Shown here piece after piece: positions 38,344 to 52,635 of a stretch of DNA of 64,000 nt; position 1 is the stretch's first letter; every line of letters starts with the position of its first letter. The DNA is taken from NCBI GenBank assembly GCA_905331475.1, contig CAJNYU010001455.1:62001-126000 (forward strand), given 5' to 3'. The position numbers and the translations under genes are program-made. The notes beneath the pieces are model-generated. The model did not search any database, had not been told where the DNA came from, and saw only the letters and a program-made list of their open reading frames with translations. The DNA comes from Rotaria socialis (taxonomy: Eukaryota; Rotifera; Eurotatoria; Philodinida; Philodinidae).

Positions 38344-41243
38344 GAAGTGAAATTTCCTCTACGCTTTTTCTTGCCTCAGACAAGTGCAGCTTGTTTTTTT
38401 TCCCATAATTAATAATTGGTGCGAAATTGCATTGCTTGATGCATTAGTTATAACTAAGACGCGCAAAGTTGAAAATACAACAAATATACATTAGAGAGAA
38501 AAAACGGAGGTCACCCTGTTTCTCCTTAGCAATCATGAAATAACAGTCTAGGCCATTGCTTTATTCTTGTATGTATAGCAACTATTATCATGGTATTTAT
38601 TTAGATATAAAGATCAATAAAAACGAACTTTTGAATATTGAAACAACAATGGAAGCTATATTGGATATGTACATAAGTGAAAGAGAAAATTTAATAGACT
38701 CCTATTGTATATTTTAGGAAATAAATATACCATCATCTCTTTCTGATGTGTATATATATATATAGTTCTTTCTTAGAAGTTGATGTATTTATTATTCATG
38801 GTAAATTCATCAAAGGATGCAGTGAAGCCTGAAATTTTTCTTTAGAATTCAAACTGTAGCTGTCACTATCAAGAACAAACGAGGAGGAAAATTTTGTTGA
38901 AGTACATTGTAAATGAAGAATTGTTATACGATTGTTAGAATTTATTATTAAACTATTTACGCAATCAGATCAATCGAAAATTTGAAATCGAACAGCAGAT
39001 AGATGAAATAGAAGTAGCAATAAATTTGTTGGAAAATATTTTTGTATGAGACTTCTACAATCTACATATTATATTCTTTAAATTTCATTATTTTTATTTT
39101 AAATCATTCTTAAAAATCCAATAAGTCGTGACAACAACATCTCATATTGAAACTGAGATGTACAGTGATATATGCAAATTTTTTATGAAAAACTTCGCTG
39201 TTATATCTGAATTAATATCATGTACTTTGATAATTTCAATAAAACATAGTTTTCGAAAGGTAATATATCGCAAGAAATTACCATTCTAAAATTTCTTATT
39301 CAATTTAGATTTGTTAACTATTTCCAAGAAAATAAAATACAGATGCTTTAACAAGGTATTTTTCGAGCTCAAGCGAAGCTAATCCTATTTGACAAATAAT
39401 ATCAACTTTCTTTATCGTACATTCTTTTTTATTACCCGCACAGGATAAAACAGCAAACCTATTTGAAATCCGAAAATCATACTCGTAAATATATTGTAAC
39501 ATAATCTTAAAAGGGAGCTTGCCAAAATCTTAAATAGGATATTTTATCAATAATTTCATTCCTCATTTTTAAAAAACGATTATTCAATGGTTTTATGCCG
39601 CCAAGAACAAAGAAATCAGTCACTGATTCAAATTCTTTTTTATGAAAAAAAAGAAAATTATTCATGTATAGTCAATTTTCTATTTGTTTGTCTATCGATC
39701 AAGTTTCTTTTTATTTTTCAAATAAATATGCTTTGACCTAATATTCGGCACGATGCTTTAGCGTACACGCAGAAAGCGAGAGAGAGAAAACAGTACATTT
39801 TAATTCACCAGATCTCTCCATTCTCGGAATCGATCAAAAATCAATCTAATCCATTTAACATTTATTTTAATTGTTTTCATATAAAATGAACTTTGCAATT
39901 ATTTATTCTTTTTGGCTTTTTTCTCTGTTTCAAGTTTGAATATTAACATTGATTAGGAGTGCAAAAAAAATGTTCTAAACACATATATGTGAACTTTAAC
40001 ATAGCATTAAATAGAATAAGAGTCAGTAAGGAGAATAGATACGTCTCACTTTTAAACTATCACATACAATAAAAGTGAATTTCAATAAAATTCTTTTATT
40101 TTATCTTGAAAAAAAATCATCAACTAAATTTATTACTTATTTTCAAATATTGAATTGAACACAGAAAATAATTGAGAAAAAAAATCATTTTCTCAAGAGT
40201 ACTTGCATCTGTTTGCAAAAGGAATAGATATGCGTTACCATTGACATTCAATTTTTAGTATGCGAAAAAAAAAACTTGCATAAATTATATGGTAGTTTAT
40301 TGTAATTATAACAAATATTTATGCACGAAAGATTGATAAAAAATTTGTATTGAATTATCATTTCTATTCAACAGACTGATTAATGAAACTATTCAAGTTT
40401 GATTTGGCTTTTATAAGGAACTGAATCTTGATTTTCTTCTGTACTAAAAGTAAAAGGCAAATAGAAATGTTTTTTATAGGATATCGATGTCAGAAGAAAA
40501 AATGTTTCTTTTACCTAAAAGGGGAACTCGCATTGAATATTCGACAGTCAACTTGATTGCATCTACCGACAACAGGTTATTTATGAAATCTATATTCAAA
40601 TTTATCTTTTATTCTATTTATTACAATTACTGGGCACTTTATCATATAACCGTCGCTCTTTTATGGCAAACAAGAAAAGAAACGGCAAAAAGAAAAATTC
40701 ATTTATCAAATATACCTTTTAAGTCAACATATACTTTATCGCATTTGAATGCATTATTTTAATTGTAAGCAAGACACCGATCAACTTGGCGAAATGTTCT
40801 CGGTTGTCTACAGATGTTTATCACCTTTTCTTTCCGTTCTCACCGATACCTTGCTTTACACTTGACATCTATAAACTTGAATAAAATACTCGCGTCATCG
40901 AGTAAAAAAGAAAACTTCTTTTTCTATTTTGAGTATTTATGCAAACTTATGCATACTTAAAATATGAAGACAGAAAAAGAAAGAGAGCTAGATTCAAAAT
41001 AATGAACACAACCGAACTAAAATATTTAAAATCAAGCCTCTCTTTAAGGCAGTACAAACATTTGACATGTAGCGATAAAAAGAAAACGAGAAAGAATACA
41101 CTAAACAAAAAAAAAGCATAGCGGTACACAATTTTCTTCTGATGTCTTTCTTTTTTTTTCTTATTCCATGATACTTAGATCTGACACACTTCAACAAAAA
41201 AAAATATATATAAATATAAAGAAAAAAAAAGAATAAAAATGAA
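38344..41243. other. Intergenic, no supported gene
   Basis: AT-rich, with homopolymer runs near 40267, 41108 and 41150. A 91-residue + strand ORF at 40487 has no recognisable feature and no supporting splice or codon signal. The right end is the 3' flank of the DDIT4-like gene. Confidence 0.4.
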
Positions 41244-43329
41244 TTATGCCATTGAATTAACCAGAGCTCGTTTGGGCTCAGCCGTTTTATAGAAGACATT
41301 TTTAATGAGTAAACACCGGGGACTTACATATAAAGGACTACGTTCTTTAATTTGTTGAAACATTTTCATCCGTGGAAGCATACGCCTCAATGTGAATACT
41401 TTTGTATCTTCATGTAGATCGATTTCAATTTCAAATGTTGTTTTTTGCTTTGGATTTATTCGTATGACTGGTAAATATTTTGTTATTGTGTTTGTTATAT
41501 TCGATGATAGTAGTGTTAATTTTATTTTAATTTGTGCCCCCATTATACCAAATGGCTCTTCAGCTGACATAATCAAACATTGTCTTGCAATATTACGAAT
41601 ATGATTGCATGGAAGATATAAATTATCGCATGATAAATGTTTTATTTTACTTTCACGCAATGTTGTTAACAAAATCTTCGAAACAAGTAATAAACGTTCT
41701 TCACTTAGATCAAGTTCAGGATCATAATTGAATGTAGATAGTTGTTGATGACCTGAATTGATCATTATGATTGAATCTATAAAACAAAAACAGACTAAAA
41801 AACATTGAGGTGTATAAAGAGTACATTGATAATCTAATGCACTCAATCTTGAGAATCTTTTAAGGGTTTCGTAGTTTGCCTCTCAGCTCTCTCCATGTAA
41901 CAAATGAAACCTTACTAAGGGTAAATTGCTAAAACAACACTATAGTTTGGTGTTGTTATTGCTCGGTTTTTTTTTGCATCTCTCTTATTTCTTTTTTTTC
42001 TTTTTTCCTCTCTCCCCTCGAGCAGCATCGTAGTCGGCCGTGCAAGACATACAGACACCTTTTTCTTTTGCTTAATAAACCTTCTTCTCAAAGCTTAATC
42101 AACAATCCATGTTCAACCGAGATTTTCAAGTGTATCTATACAAATTCGGTTTTCAACATTTTTATTATTTTCTTTTTCTTTAATATACAGACAAACGAAC
42201 ATTTAAACAGAAAAATGATTGTTCTGTTTCTTCTAGTTCCATGAATACTAATAAGGTTAGATATTCAATGAGAACTAGGTCTACTTGCTAATAATCACTA
42301 AATTACATTTATTAGTTATCATTTGTATTCAAAGGAACCATAATAAAATATATACATACAAATGACAGGTTGGATAATTTTCTTTCTTTCTAGAATGTCA
42401 GGTGGTATTAGTGTTAAAACGAAAAGAAGAAAATCTCCATTGATCTTAACTTGTCATTCTTATGAATGAATCAAAAGGAAAAACGCGGTATGAATATAAG
42501 ACGAGGCTGTACAGTTGCCATAATGAAAATAAATTCTTTCTTTCTATAGAATTGAGTCTAGATCGTTGGTCTCCTTTTTTTCTTGTGCTTTGTTGATGAT
42601 CGATATTTGCCCACACATGCACACACTATATATATATATATATATATGAAGTCAATGCCGCAGTAGCTTTATATTAATAAGATTGACAACAATAGTGAAA
42701 AAAATGCACAAGGAAATATTTGCCGAAAGTAAATATTAAAGCTATCGCTATGTTGACAAAACAGCATAGGTAACGATGACTGGCTTTTGTCTACTTAAAG
42801 TTACCGATAAAGTTTGCTTCGATAGAAGCATCGAGGGTGAAGAAATCGGTAATCAAATAAGTTCGAACATGAAAAGAAATCGAGATGATTAAAAATAATC
42901 AATTCTCGCAGATATGTACATATAATCAGATTATATAAAAGCCAGATTCTATAATATATATACATATATATGTGTTTCGGTCTCTCTCTGGCTCAAACAA
43001 ATTCATGTTAATGAATAGAACTGTTTACCTTGTTTAATGATTGGCTTAGAAATTTGTTTAAAAATATTTGCAATACTTTGTTTACATCGTTGTATCCAAG
43101 ATGAATTATCGCTTGAATTTAATTGCATTGGTTGATCAACTATTTGATAATTTACAGAATTTGTTTTTGTATAATGATCAAGTGATGAAGCAAGAATGGT
43201 TGTTGATATGCATCGTCTTTCATTGAATATTTCAGATTGATTATTTGAATGAATATGAGAACTTTCAGAAATTGGATAAGAAGAATTTCGGCCCTGTGTT
43301 TTAATTGAATATATGTTTTCGGCTGACAT
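41244..43329 (-). CDS. DDIT4: REDD1/DDIT4-family TORC1 inhibitor, copy A (277 aa)
   Basis: Exons 43329-43029 and 41776-41244, joined in phase across a 1252 bp intron. The N-terminal ~100 residues are Ser/Asn-rich and disordered-looking, with one amphipathic basic stretch (WIQRCKQSIANIFKQISK). The C-terminal domain matches RTP801_C: LLTTLRESKIKHLSCDNLYL, SAEEPFGIMGAQIKIKLTLL (human YSEPCGLRGALLDVCV), TTFEIEIDLHEDTKVFTL (human PTFQLTLVLRLDSRLWPK) and CLLIKNVFYKTAEPKR (human FRVIKKKLYSSEQLL). REDD1 proteins are stress- and hypoxia-induced and suppress TORC1 through TSC1/2. A splice-acceptor string lies about 40 nt before the ATG. The intron carries a (TA)n run at 42627-42647. The tail MA* differs from copy B. 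Confidence 0.85.
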
Positions 43330-43414
43330 TACTTTCTTTCTTTGTATGAGTAACGGCAATCGGGCAATATTCTGAAACAGTACATACGTATGTAGAGAAA
43401 TCGAGAAGAACAAG

Positions 43415-43449
<35 letters not shown>

Positions 43450-45906
43450 AAAGAAATTGAAAGATGTGTATAGGATTAGTAGTTTTTATATTCCAGACGC
43501 CATATGGTTGATAGCAGACTACTATTCATAAATGTTCTCAACATTCGTTTAACCTATTTCGAAACTCACAGATATAGCACATAAACGACCTTACACAATG
43601 GTCTTTAAAGTGTTCGCTTATTCTATCTCATTCTTTATTTTTAAAGGTCGTTGAAATGGAATGATTAACTAAGAATTGAAGATCCCGCGTATACATATAG
43701 CTACATATTCAAATCAACAATAAATATCTTTCAATAAACAAGAAAAAGAAAATCTCTCCGTAAATGTATATTAGGATAATATTATACGTGCATTCATTAC
43801 TCAGTGGCAACAACTGGTACTCCAGTTACGATTTATTTTGTGGATGTCACGCACGTCAGTCTACTAATAATAATAAGTAAAAAGAAAAAGATAAGAGATG
43901 AAGCCGGTATCACGTTTACAAGAATGGCTACATTACTCTTTTCTGTCTATTCAATGAGTAGGATATAGTGTTTATAATAGTTTGGATCTGTTTAACATAA
44001 ATGTAATCTCACCCACCGTTTAGTATGGGTTTGTGCAATCGAGTTGACTACGTGTCGGGCATTACTGATGTTACAATCATGCTTGTCAGCAGGAGGGTTC
44101 TTAATAATCAATCACACTGTTCGATGTCGCTGAGATTCTTTTATTTTATACTAATTTATGTCTGTCCTTCCCTATTAAATTCGGCATGGTTTTCTCTTTT
44201 TCTTTACATTTTCTTTCATTTTACTCATACCCCGTTAGCTATTCTGGCATTGATTTTTCCCTATTCTCATCACATCGCCAAATATGAGATCTCAGTAGTC
44301 TAACAAATAGAGAAAATAAGAGAGCAAATATCTAGAGACATTAAGTGTGTACGAACCATCACGACATCATTCTATCTTCTTCGCATTTTTCTTCCTCTCT
44401 ATCTGTCGTTTCTACCACTACCACGACCACGACTACTATACTACTTCTATCAGTATCATGATGACCTTCTGTTTATATCAATGCACCACACATGCTCGTG
44501 CACAACATGATTTGAATCAATTCATTTCAATCTATTACCTGCCTACCTGGATATATCTACACATAAATCAATACAATCGTTTTACGAGTCGAATGGAAAA
44601 AAGAAAAATCGCTTGGTATACACTCAACAAACGCTGAAGTCTGTCAATAATGATCAGTTACTACATGAAGAAGAAAAAAGGTCACTCGGTACGATGTGCA
44701 AGCGACAATAATAAGAGAATTTTCACTCACAGCATGATTACCACCGATGAATATATTTACTTATGCATATGCATGTATAAATAAATACAAAGAAGACCGT
44801 AGAGAAAGTTTGTTTCATCCTCCATATCAGCTGCATGTGCTAGTCTTTCTATTATTTTTTTTCCTATACTAACGCACGACTGCTCTTTCTCTGTCTTATC
44901 AACGCGTAAATGAACATGTGTTTGCATGTTGTTCGTTCCTTTGCATAGCAAGAATGAATCAGCTGTTTCATACGATACGATGGATTCTCATCTGGTCGAC
45001 AGCAAAGAAAAAGAAAGAAGAAGGAAAGCAAAAAAAGATTCATATAGATCATAATTGCCAATATTTACTGTTCGCATAACAATAATAGTAACTTTATAAT
45101 TTCTCCGTGTCTGTTGTTTCATTTTTCTTTTTTTTATTGCTTCTATCGGAAGACCGGTACTACCGTGTCTCTATAGATATAGATTCACTTGAAAAGAACA
45201 TGTGTGATTATGTGAAACATAGTGGTACAAAACAAGACAAGACAAACAACATATAAACATAGATATATAGATAGATAAGAAGAGAAAAAAAATGACACAA
45301 ATAGTTCGAAGAATCCAGGAAGTTTAAACACAAAACTGCTTATGAGAATGGCCAACAAAAAGAAATAAAGAGTAATACAATACAGACAAAAAAAATGATC
45401 ATGGCAGGTTTTTTTGATTTTTCAGGTAATCACAACAACAAAATATAGATAATATAAATAAAGAAAGTCGAATTTCGATTAATATTTAAATAATATTTTT
45501 ACTTTTTTTCTTAATAAGAAAAACTGACAAAAAATAGAGATAGAAGCTAGGACATCGTGATGAATCGAGTCATTCTCACATTTGAATATAGGAGAGAGAA
45601 AGAAAGAAAAAAGAAAACAATCGAGAATAAATAGTTCTAATAGACACGGAAAAGCACACCCACGCAAGGTATATAAACGTCGTCATCTGACTTAAAACTA
45701 AAGAGTATTGACGACGAACAGATCTTGTCATAGACATAAGAAACAGAAAAAAAAAACAAATACATGATTTGCCTATAATATAAATGAGACAACAACAATT
45801 AGCTACGCGAATAAATATTGCCTACATAGGTAAAAGAAAACCAAAGTAAAATCAACCTTATGTCAGATCGAATACTTGAATAATATTGTTTGTTCGATGA
45901 AAATTA
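43330..45906. other. Intergenic between the two DDIT4-like genes
   Basis: The 5' flank of copy A and 3' flank of copy B. It has a pure (GA)n run at about 43417-43446 and much T- or A-rich sequence. Open stretches around 44025-44640 lack any family signature. This is the likely promoter region of copy A. Confidence 0.4.
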
Positions 45907-46743
45907 TCAAGATGAATTAACTAAAGCTCGTTTCGGTTCGGCTGTTTTATAGAAGACATTTTTAATGAGTAAACACCGGGGACTTACATATAAAGGACTA
46001 CGTTCTTTAATTTGTTGAAACATTTTCATTTGTGGAAGAAAATGTCTTAATGTGAATACTTTTGTATCTTCATGTAAATCAATTTCAATTTCAAATGTCG
46101 TCTTCTGTTTCGGATTTATCTGAATGACCGGCAAATATTTTGTTATTGTTTTTGTCATATTCGGTGATAGTAATGTTAATTTTATTTTAATTTGTGCCCC
46201 CATTATACCAAATGGCTCTTCAGCTGACATAATCAAACATTGTCTTGCAATATTACGAATATGATTGCATGGAAGAAATAAATTATCACATGATAAATGC
46301 TTTATTTTACTTTCACGTAATGTTGTCAGTAAACGTTTTGAAACTAATGATAAGTGTTCTTCACGTAAATCAAGTTCCGGATCATAATTAAATGTAGACA
46401 ATGGTTGTTGATTTAAATCCATTTGAAGATCTTTGTTATTTAGTGAATTTCCATTTGACACACGCTTAAAGAGATTAACAACACGAGTCTTTATTCTTTG
46501 AAGAATATTTTCATTTTCTAATATCGTTGAATGCTGTGCTGGAATTGTATTTGAACGTTGATTTGTTTGATTGAAATATGTATGTAAAGTATTCGATGAT
46601 GAACTATATTTCTTGTCAATAGTTAATGCTAATGTACGTTGTGTTGGACATGATGCGTTACGCGTAAATTGAGGATAGCTAACCGAAAGAATTGATGATG
46701 TACCAGTCAGATGCGTTGATGTTGGCGACGGTGGTAGTGTCAT
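45907..46743 (-). CDS. DDIT4: REDD1/DDIT4-family TORC1 inhibitor, copy B (278 aa)
   Basis: One coding exon. The ATG at 46743 lies about 10 nt after an acceptor string (TTTCTAG), so a 5' UTR intron or spliced leader is likely. The N-terminal ~120 residues are Ser/Thr/Pro-rich and unlike copy A, apart from a basic amphipathic segment (LQRIKTRVVNLFKRVS). From LSTFNYDPELDLREEHLSLV onward the protein is almost identical to copy A, including the whole RTP801_C domain, and it ends ALVNSS. DNA identity to copy A comes in long perfect blocks of about 85 bp. The exon structure differs from copy A, where the intron falls just before the shared domain. The TORC1-inhibiting role is inferred from the family. 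Confidence 0.87.
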   Translation of the reverse strand: MTLPPSPTSTHLTGTSSILSVSYPQFTRNASCPTQRTLALTIDKKYSSSSNTLHTYFNQTNQRSNTIPAQHSTILENENILQRIKTRVVNLFKRVSNGNSLNNKDLQMDLNQQPLSTFNYDPELDLREEHLSLVSKRLLTTLRESKIKHLSCDNLFLPCNHIRNIARQCLIMSAEEPFGIMGAQIKIKLTLLSPNMTKTITKYLPVIQINPKQKTTFEIEIDLHEDTKVFTLRHFLPQMKMFQQIKERSPLYVSPRCLLIKNVFYKTAEPKRALVNSS

Positions 46744-46968
46744 TATTGTCAATCTAGAAATATAATTTTACATTATATTTTGTTTAGTTTTTTACTTCTA
46801 ATTCTATTTTATTCTATCCAATCTATTCTATTTACCCGCCTATCTCGCTTCCGCCACCTGGCCTTCTTTCGTTCGGTTCAATACACAAGATCATTAGAAT
46901 TGAATCGCATTGTGCATATTCATACATCTCAAGAGATTAAAAACGAAATGATTGAATGTCTAGTGTGT

Positions 46969-46999
<31 letters not shown>

Positions 47000-49900
47000 A
47001 TAGCTCAGCATCAAACACTAAAAAGCAAATAACTAGTTTTGGTGATGTAAAAAATCAACGGCGATGACGACGACAACACAGCAGTTGATACTCTCTATTT
47101 TAACAGAATATTTAATATCAAACAAACATTGATATTAATCATGAAAGATAGTTTTCTTAATGCAGTATGTTTTTTTATGGTTCGTAGCAAGGTATGTATG
47201 TATGCATATATATGTATGGTATTTTTTTTTACCTAGAAATCAATCTTAGTATGCGTATGTATGCATACGAACATCAAACGTTAATGATAGATGAAAGCGA
47301 AAAAAATACACTTTGATAAGTTAAAAATATTAGAAAAAAGGGGTTTGAATCTATATGTATAACCTTCAGTAATAATTATTTTTAATGGCTAATTGACTTG
47401 ATCATTATGAAAAATTATTCTTAATTACATAAATTTATTCAAGGTAATTTTTATTATGAACAAAATTTCAAGTGTTAAGTATGATACGACCTTAAGTCAA
47501 TAGAACATACAATGGAATCGGGTTTTGTCGAAGACTTACATTAAAATTTCTTTGTCGCTGATAGAAAAGTTGAGCAGCTGGGATGCGTATTTGATAATAG
47601 TGTTGTCGTCGTCGGTGCACACTCGGTCTGAACTAGAAATGCAGCAAGGGAGGACGTTACTCTCTCTTTTTCTCTTTCTCTCTGTTTCTCGTTCTCTCGT
47701 TTCTTCTTAACTTAACGGTCTCTTTCTCTCATTCTCTCTCTTTTCCGTTATATAGCATTATAGATTTCTCTTTCTTTTTCGTTTATTCTATTTCTCGATT
47801 CTCTTAATACAGCTGATTGTCGATCAAGTAGAAAGGATGTATATCATTATACATATGTAGCGCTCGGCGGACTTGCCGTTTGTGCTTCATTCTTTTCTGT
47901 CTGGCGAGACAAAAACAGCTGCTTGTCATATTCAACGATTGGTTGCTATTTGACAGCTTCATCTGATGGGGCAAAGGGACGGAGAAAATAAAAATACAGC
48001 AGAACGAAAAAATTTTTTCTCATGCTTCGGATTTTTTTCTTTTTGCTCTAAGATTACCTCACACGTGTCGTTTATTACTTGAGGGTATGGTGGTGTATAC
48101 TGCGCATGATAGTGATGTGAAATCGACACAAAAGATCTCTCGGGATTGTCATCGATTGTATGTGCTATACAGGAAGAACAAAAGCTCCCGGCTATCGATC
48201 ACACATGTCTCATGAAGTGTTCATCATTAGGATAGAGAACAAAAAAGCAAAAAAAAGAGTGAACTTTTTTCTTTTTAGGATTTACTCGATTATATTTTTT
48301 TTCTTCTTTAGAAGAAGAAGAAGGAGAAGGAGAAGGAGAAAAGAAAACTAATTATCACACTCTTTACGAGAATGACGAAAGACAAGAACAACTGCAGCTG
48401 ATATTAACCAGATTTCTTTCTTGCACTTTCTGCTAAAGAACAAATTGATCACAGAATACCAGTGAAACACAACACAAACGGATCTTTTGTCTGTTTTCTT
48501 CCTTGTTCTCAGCTGGAGCATACATACATTTATACATTATACAGGCCATATGTGTACGAACGAAGTCATCATTATCCATGTTATGTGAGCAGTATACAGA
48601 TGGATTGTCGAGTCGATTCATAAACATATATGCACTAGTCGTCATCTGATCCGTTCCCCAGATGATGACGAAAAAGCTCTATTTCGAGGATCTGATTTCT
48701 TTCTCTTTTCTTTTCTTTTCCTCTATGATGTCGATATGTCTATAATGAATTGAACAAACGACTACGTGCTCAGTTTCTATTCAATTACCCTTGCTGTCTA
48801 GGATTCCTTACTGTTCTTATCACACTTGCTCTATCAGACTCATTATGTCTGTTTGCTAATGATTCCTTCTGTCATACTCTATATATCTGTATGTTTCTGT
48901 CTTTCTCTGTTTTTCTTTCGGGGATTTCCTTTCTTGCTTTGCCTTTCAGGAGAAAATAAAGATATGTATATCTATATATTTATATATATGTACGTATGCA
49001 TACATGCATGCCTGCATATAACCGTTTATAAACACAGCCTGCCATCATCGTACAGGTAGATTGCTGACTGATAGCTAATTGTATAAGGAAAAAAGATACT
49101 AGGAAGAGAAAATACAAAACGAACAAGGCTGTTGTCTCTAGTGAGCAGAAAACATTCTAGATTTGGTTAGTCTATTTTTATCTATAGAATATAGAATCAG
49201 CATCGCCTGAGAGCACCCTCACACTCTATCTCTATTGCTGTTAGTTATTGACGAGATGGGACGTGTGTATAAATGCAAAAAGGAGCAGAGAAAGAAAAAC
49301 GACGAGTTGTGTATTGCATGCATGATCAAGATAGAATCATCTCATGTGTACGTGTAGCTTTTCATTCATCATCATAATCTTTCCGTTGTGTACATATATC
49401 AAGATGGTGTCTAGTAAATTTATTCGAAACAAAGAAATCTAACATTTTCATGTGAAAAAAACGCAAATGAGACCATCAATCTAAATATATAAATATATGT
49501 AAAAGAAATTCTGCAAGTTAGTGTGACAAAGAAAAATTTTCTATTTCTATTCATTTAGAAAAGGTCACGATCAAGATAAAATGTCTACAGGAGACTGATG
49601 ATAGAGTAATCTTTACAGTTCCTTGCCAATATAAGATGAAACTATTGCCTCAAGAAATGCTATTAATGATTTAAGCTAATACTTGAAATAAACTCTTTGA
49701 TTAATTTTCTGCCGAAGGATAGCAATCAAATAATCAGACATAAGGCGTCAGAATCAATTTGCTTTGCGTTCTCATCTGTTTGATATGAAGAAAAGACAGA
49801 GTGAAGCAAATAAAAAACAGAATAAGAAAAAAAATCTGAATTGAAATGATTTACTCAGAATATTAAAAGGCATCACCTACTCAAATTTCATTTTTATTAT

Positions 49901-50470
49901 TATTATTATTATTATTATCATAACAGCCGTTGATATGTAGATGTTGAATATCGATGCATACATATCGATAGCAAGAAAAATGAGATCCCATAAGCCTACT
50001 GTTGTTGTTTTTGTTGTTGTTGTTATTACTATTAATCTTGCTTCTCTTTCTTTCTCTTTTTCTCTTGTGATCATTTGATATTTGCTTATATCCTACTCTA
50101 CTGCATAAGTTTTCATCAATCGTTCTTCCGTTTTCTTTTACTTGCTTGCTAGGGATCGGTAATCCACTCATTTATTTTCCAACTACTATATATATAGATA
50201 TATACGAGTGTGTGCGTGTCAATAGTTCAATAGTCAGTTTCTCTGCACGAAATCAGCTGTCAACTATGCAACACATGGCTCTGATTCTCGTGTATATGTA
50301 ATGGACCATCAATCACCTCAAAATTCTATTCATACAGAAAAATATCAGTAAAGATGCAATAATTTAATATCATATTGAAATTCTCTTGAGATTATATAGA
50401 ATATTTCATGTGATTAGATTTTATCGCATGAAACAAATAAAAATAAACAGTGTGTATAACTAGAGAGAGG

Positions 50471-50505
<35 letters not shown>

Positions 50506-52596
50506 CAATCAAAATCGAACTGAATGTGTGAATATAAGTGTACGCAAAAAGAATTAATTCACATTTGCATTTTTGACACCATCATCCAATACATGTACAC
50601 ATTGGCACTCAAGAGAAAAAAGACGAAGGAGGAGGGAGCGATGAGTGGCTCTTTGTCGCCATCATAATGGTGCCGATATACATATTTTTTGTCGGTCGCA
50701 ACACGATATATTCAGTTGACAGAACTTCAAAAATACCTATCGAACGAATCAAGAGAGAAATAACTGGAATGTGTGATATCTATTCAATATAGAAAATAAT
50801 AAAACAGGCACAACACATGATGAGATCATATTTTATTGAGCTGTCAACATAAAAAGAGCTCCGAAAAGAAATAAAAGGAAATTTCATATGTTAATATAAT
50901 TGTCAAAATAAAACAAAAGGAGTTTATTTGAAAAAAAGATAAACCTTAATTTAAGCCAGTTTTGTCTTCCTACTTTATCTCTATATTTTGTTTACATATG
51001 TAATGAAAGGCGAAGACAAAAAAATACTCAATTATCATAAGAAGCTTTGATGATAATCCAAAATGATGCAAAGCCTTCTTTTTTTTATTTCTTCGTTTTT
51101 GTCTATAGTTCAATGTGGAAATGAGAAAAAGACAAATTATGAATGCATGATAACATCTCCGGAAGGAACTAGACACGAAATATGCGGGAGAGCATAAAGC
51201 TTTTTTTAAGTCTTAATTTATTGCTTCTTTTTTAATTTCTACAAAGAAAAAAGTATATTAATTTGACTCGAATAAACATGACATTTGACACTTTCCGGAT
51301 ATACACTTCCATATACATATATTATAAGGTTTTCGTCGTAATTATACATCGTTAAAAATGTCAGATGGAATATGTCAAATACATCCGATCTTCGTTTTTA
51401 ATATATCATCGATTACTACATCTATTTAATGTGTATGTTCACTTTTTTGATTTCGATCAATTGATCATGGATTGACATGATTGTTTGTAGTTGCGGAATG
51501 ATCTATCAATAAAATGAGTAGCACGCAACATACTCTTTTTAAATAGATCTATAAACATATGGCGGAAGTAGAAATGTGTATTGTTCGTCATTCATTTTTG
51601 ATCTTGAGTCGGTCAATGCTTCGAACACTTCAAAGCGCACACGTACATGACACTGTTTATAATGTAGAGGCCATACTAGCTTATATAAAGCGAGAAAGAG
51701 AGTAGACTACTGAAGCACTACTGATACCATATGGTTAACGAATATATATATATATATATAGTACATATAATATAATATATATGATTAAGTTTGATGGGCA
51801 ACAAAAGTAGACTGCTGATGAATGATGATCTGAATAGAATTATGAGTTCGTTTTTTTGCTCTCTTCGTTTGTCAGCTGACACAGTAAATTGACAATGTTT
51901 CCAAGAGATCGATCCCTAGGGCAATTATTAAAGTTTCTTTTTTCTTCTTCTATTTCTTTTTTGACAAAGAAATTTTATTACTTGCTTGAATAGAATGACT
52001 ATCAAACTCATCGTAATCTTGTAAATGAAACATTTTTTTTGTTTAATGATTCTTGACATTTATGATCGTCGATCATCATCATCATCATCATCATTATCAC
52101 ATGTTACAGCTGCATCTGTGGTTTTGCTTGAATCTTTTTTTTAAAGATTTATGTATAACAAACTCCGAAGAGGGGCTATTCTTTTCTTCCCGCGAATCAA
52201 CTTATCATACAACAGTAGAGGACGAAAGTATCTGTACTCTTTAACCTTGGTTTCAGTCTTATACATGTATAGTGGTCATCTGTTTATTGTAGCGTACATA
52301 TCTATCATAGTTGATTTCGTTTATTTAACGTCTTGTGACGAAAAGTTAAATAAATAAGAGGACATTTTCGTATGTTGTTTCACCTGCTATGTATTTATTC
52401 CTAGCATATCTATATTATTCAGTTGATTATCAGATACGATATGCCGATTTATTTTCTATTCGTTTAATTGGATATAAAGAATGTTGAGCAAAAATTACAA
52501 TTAGCAATGTAAAAATTTCCATATGGTTGTTTGAATAAGGACGTGTACTCGACTACCCTTCGTTGTTAATTAGTCTTGTTGGGATTGGTTTCTGTA

Positions 52597-52635
52597 CTGC
52601 TGCTGCTGCTACTACTACTACTAATAATAATAATA
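52597..52635 (+). repeat. Graded trinucleotide array CTG, then CTA, then ATA
   Basis: Four CTG units pass into four CTA (ACT) units and then four to five ATA/TAA units without interruption. Each block differs from the last by one base in the unit. Confidence 0.8.

Noticed and set aside
38196-38412. Poly-glycine proteins
   Set aside because: Translations of the artefactual G run and N gap.
40487-40762. 91-residue + strand ORF
   Set aside because: No recognisable domain, no acceptor or promoter cue, and isolated in AT-rich DNA.
52053-52092. CRISPR-like or histidine-coding array at the ATC repeats
   Set aside because: A plain trinucleotide microsatellite without spacers. The His-rich ORF is a by-product.
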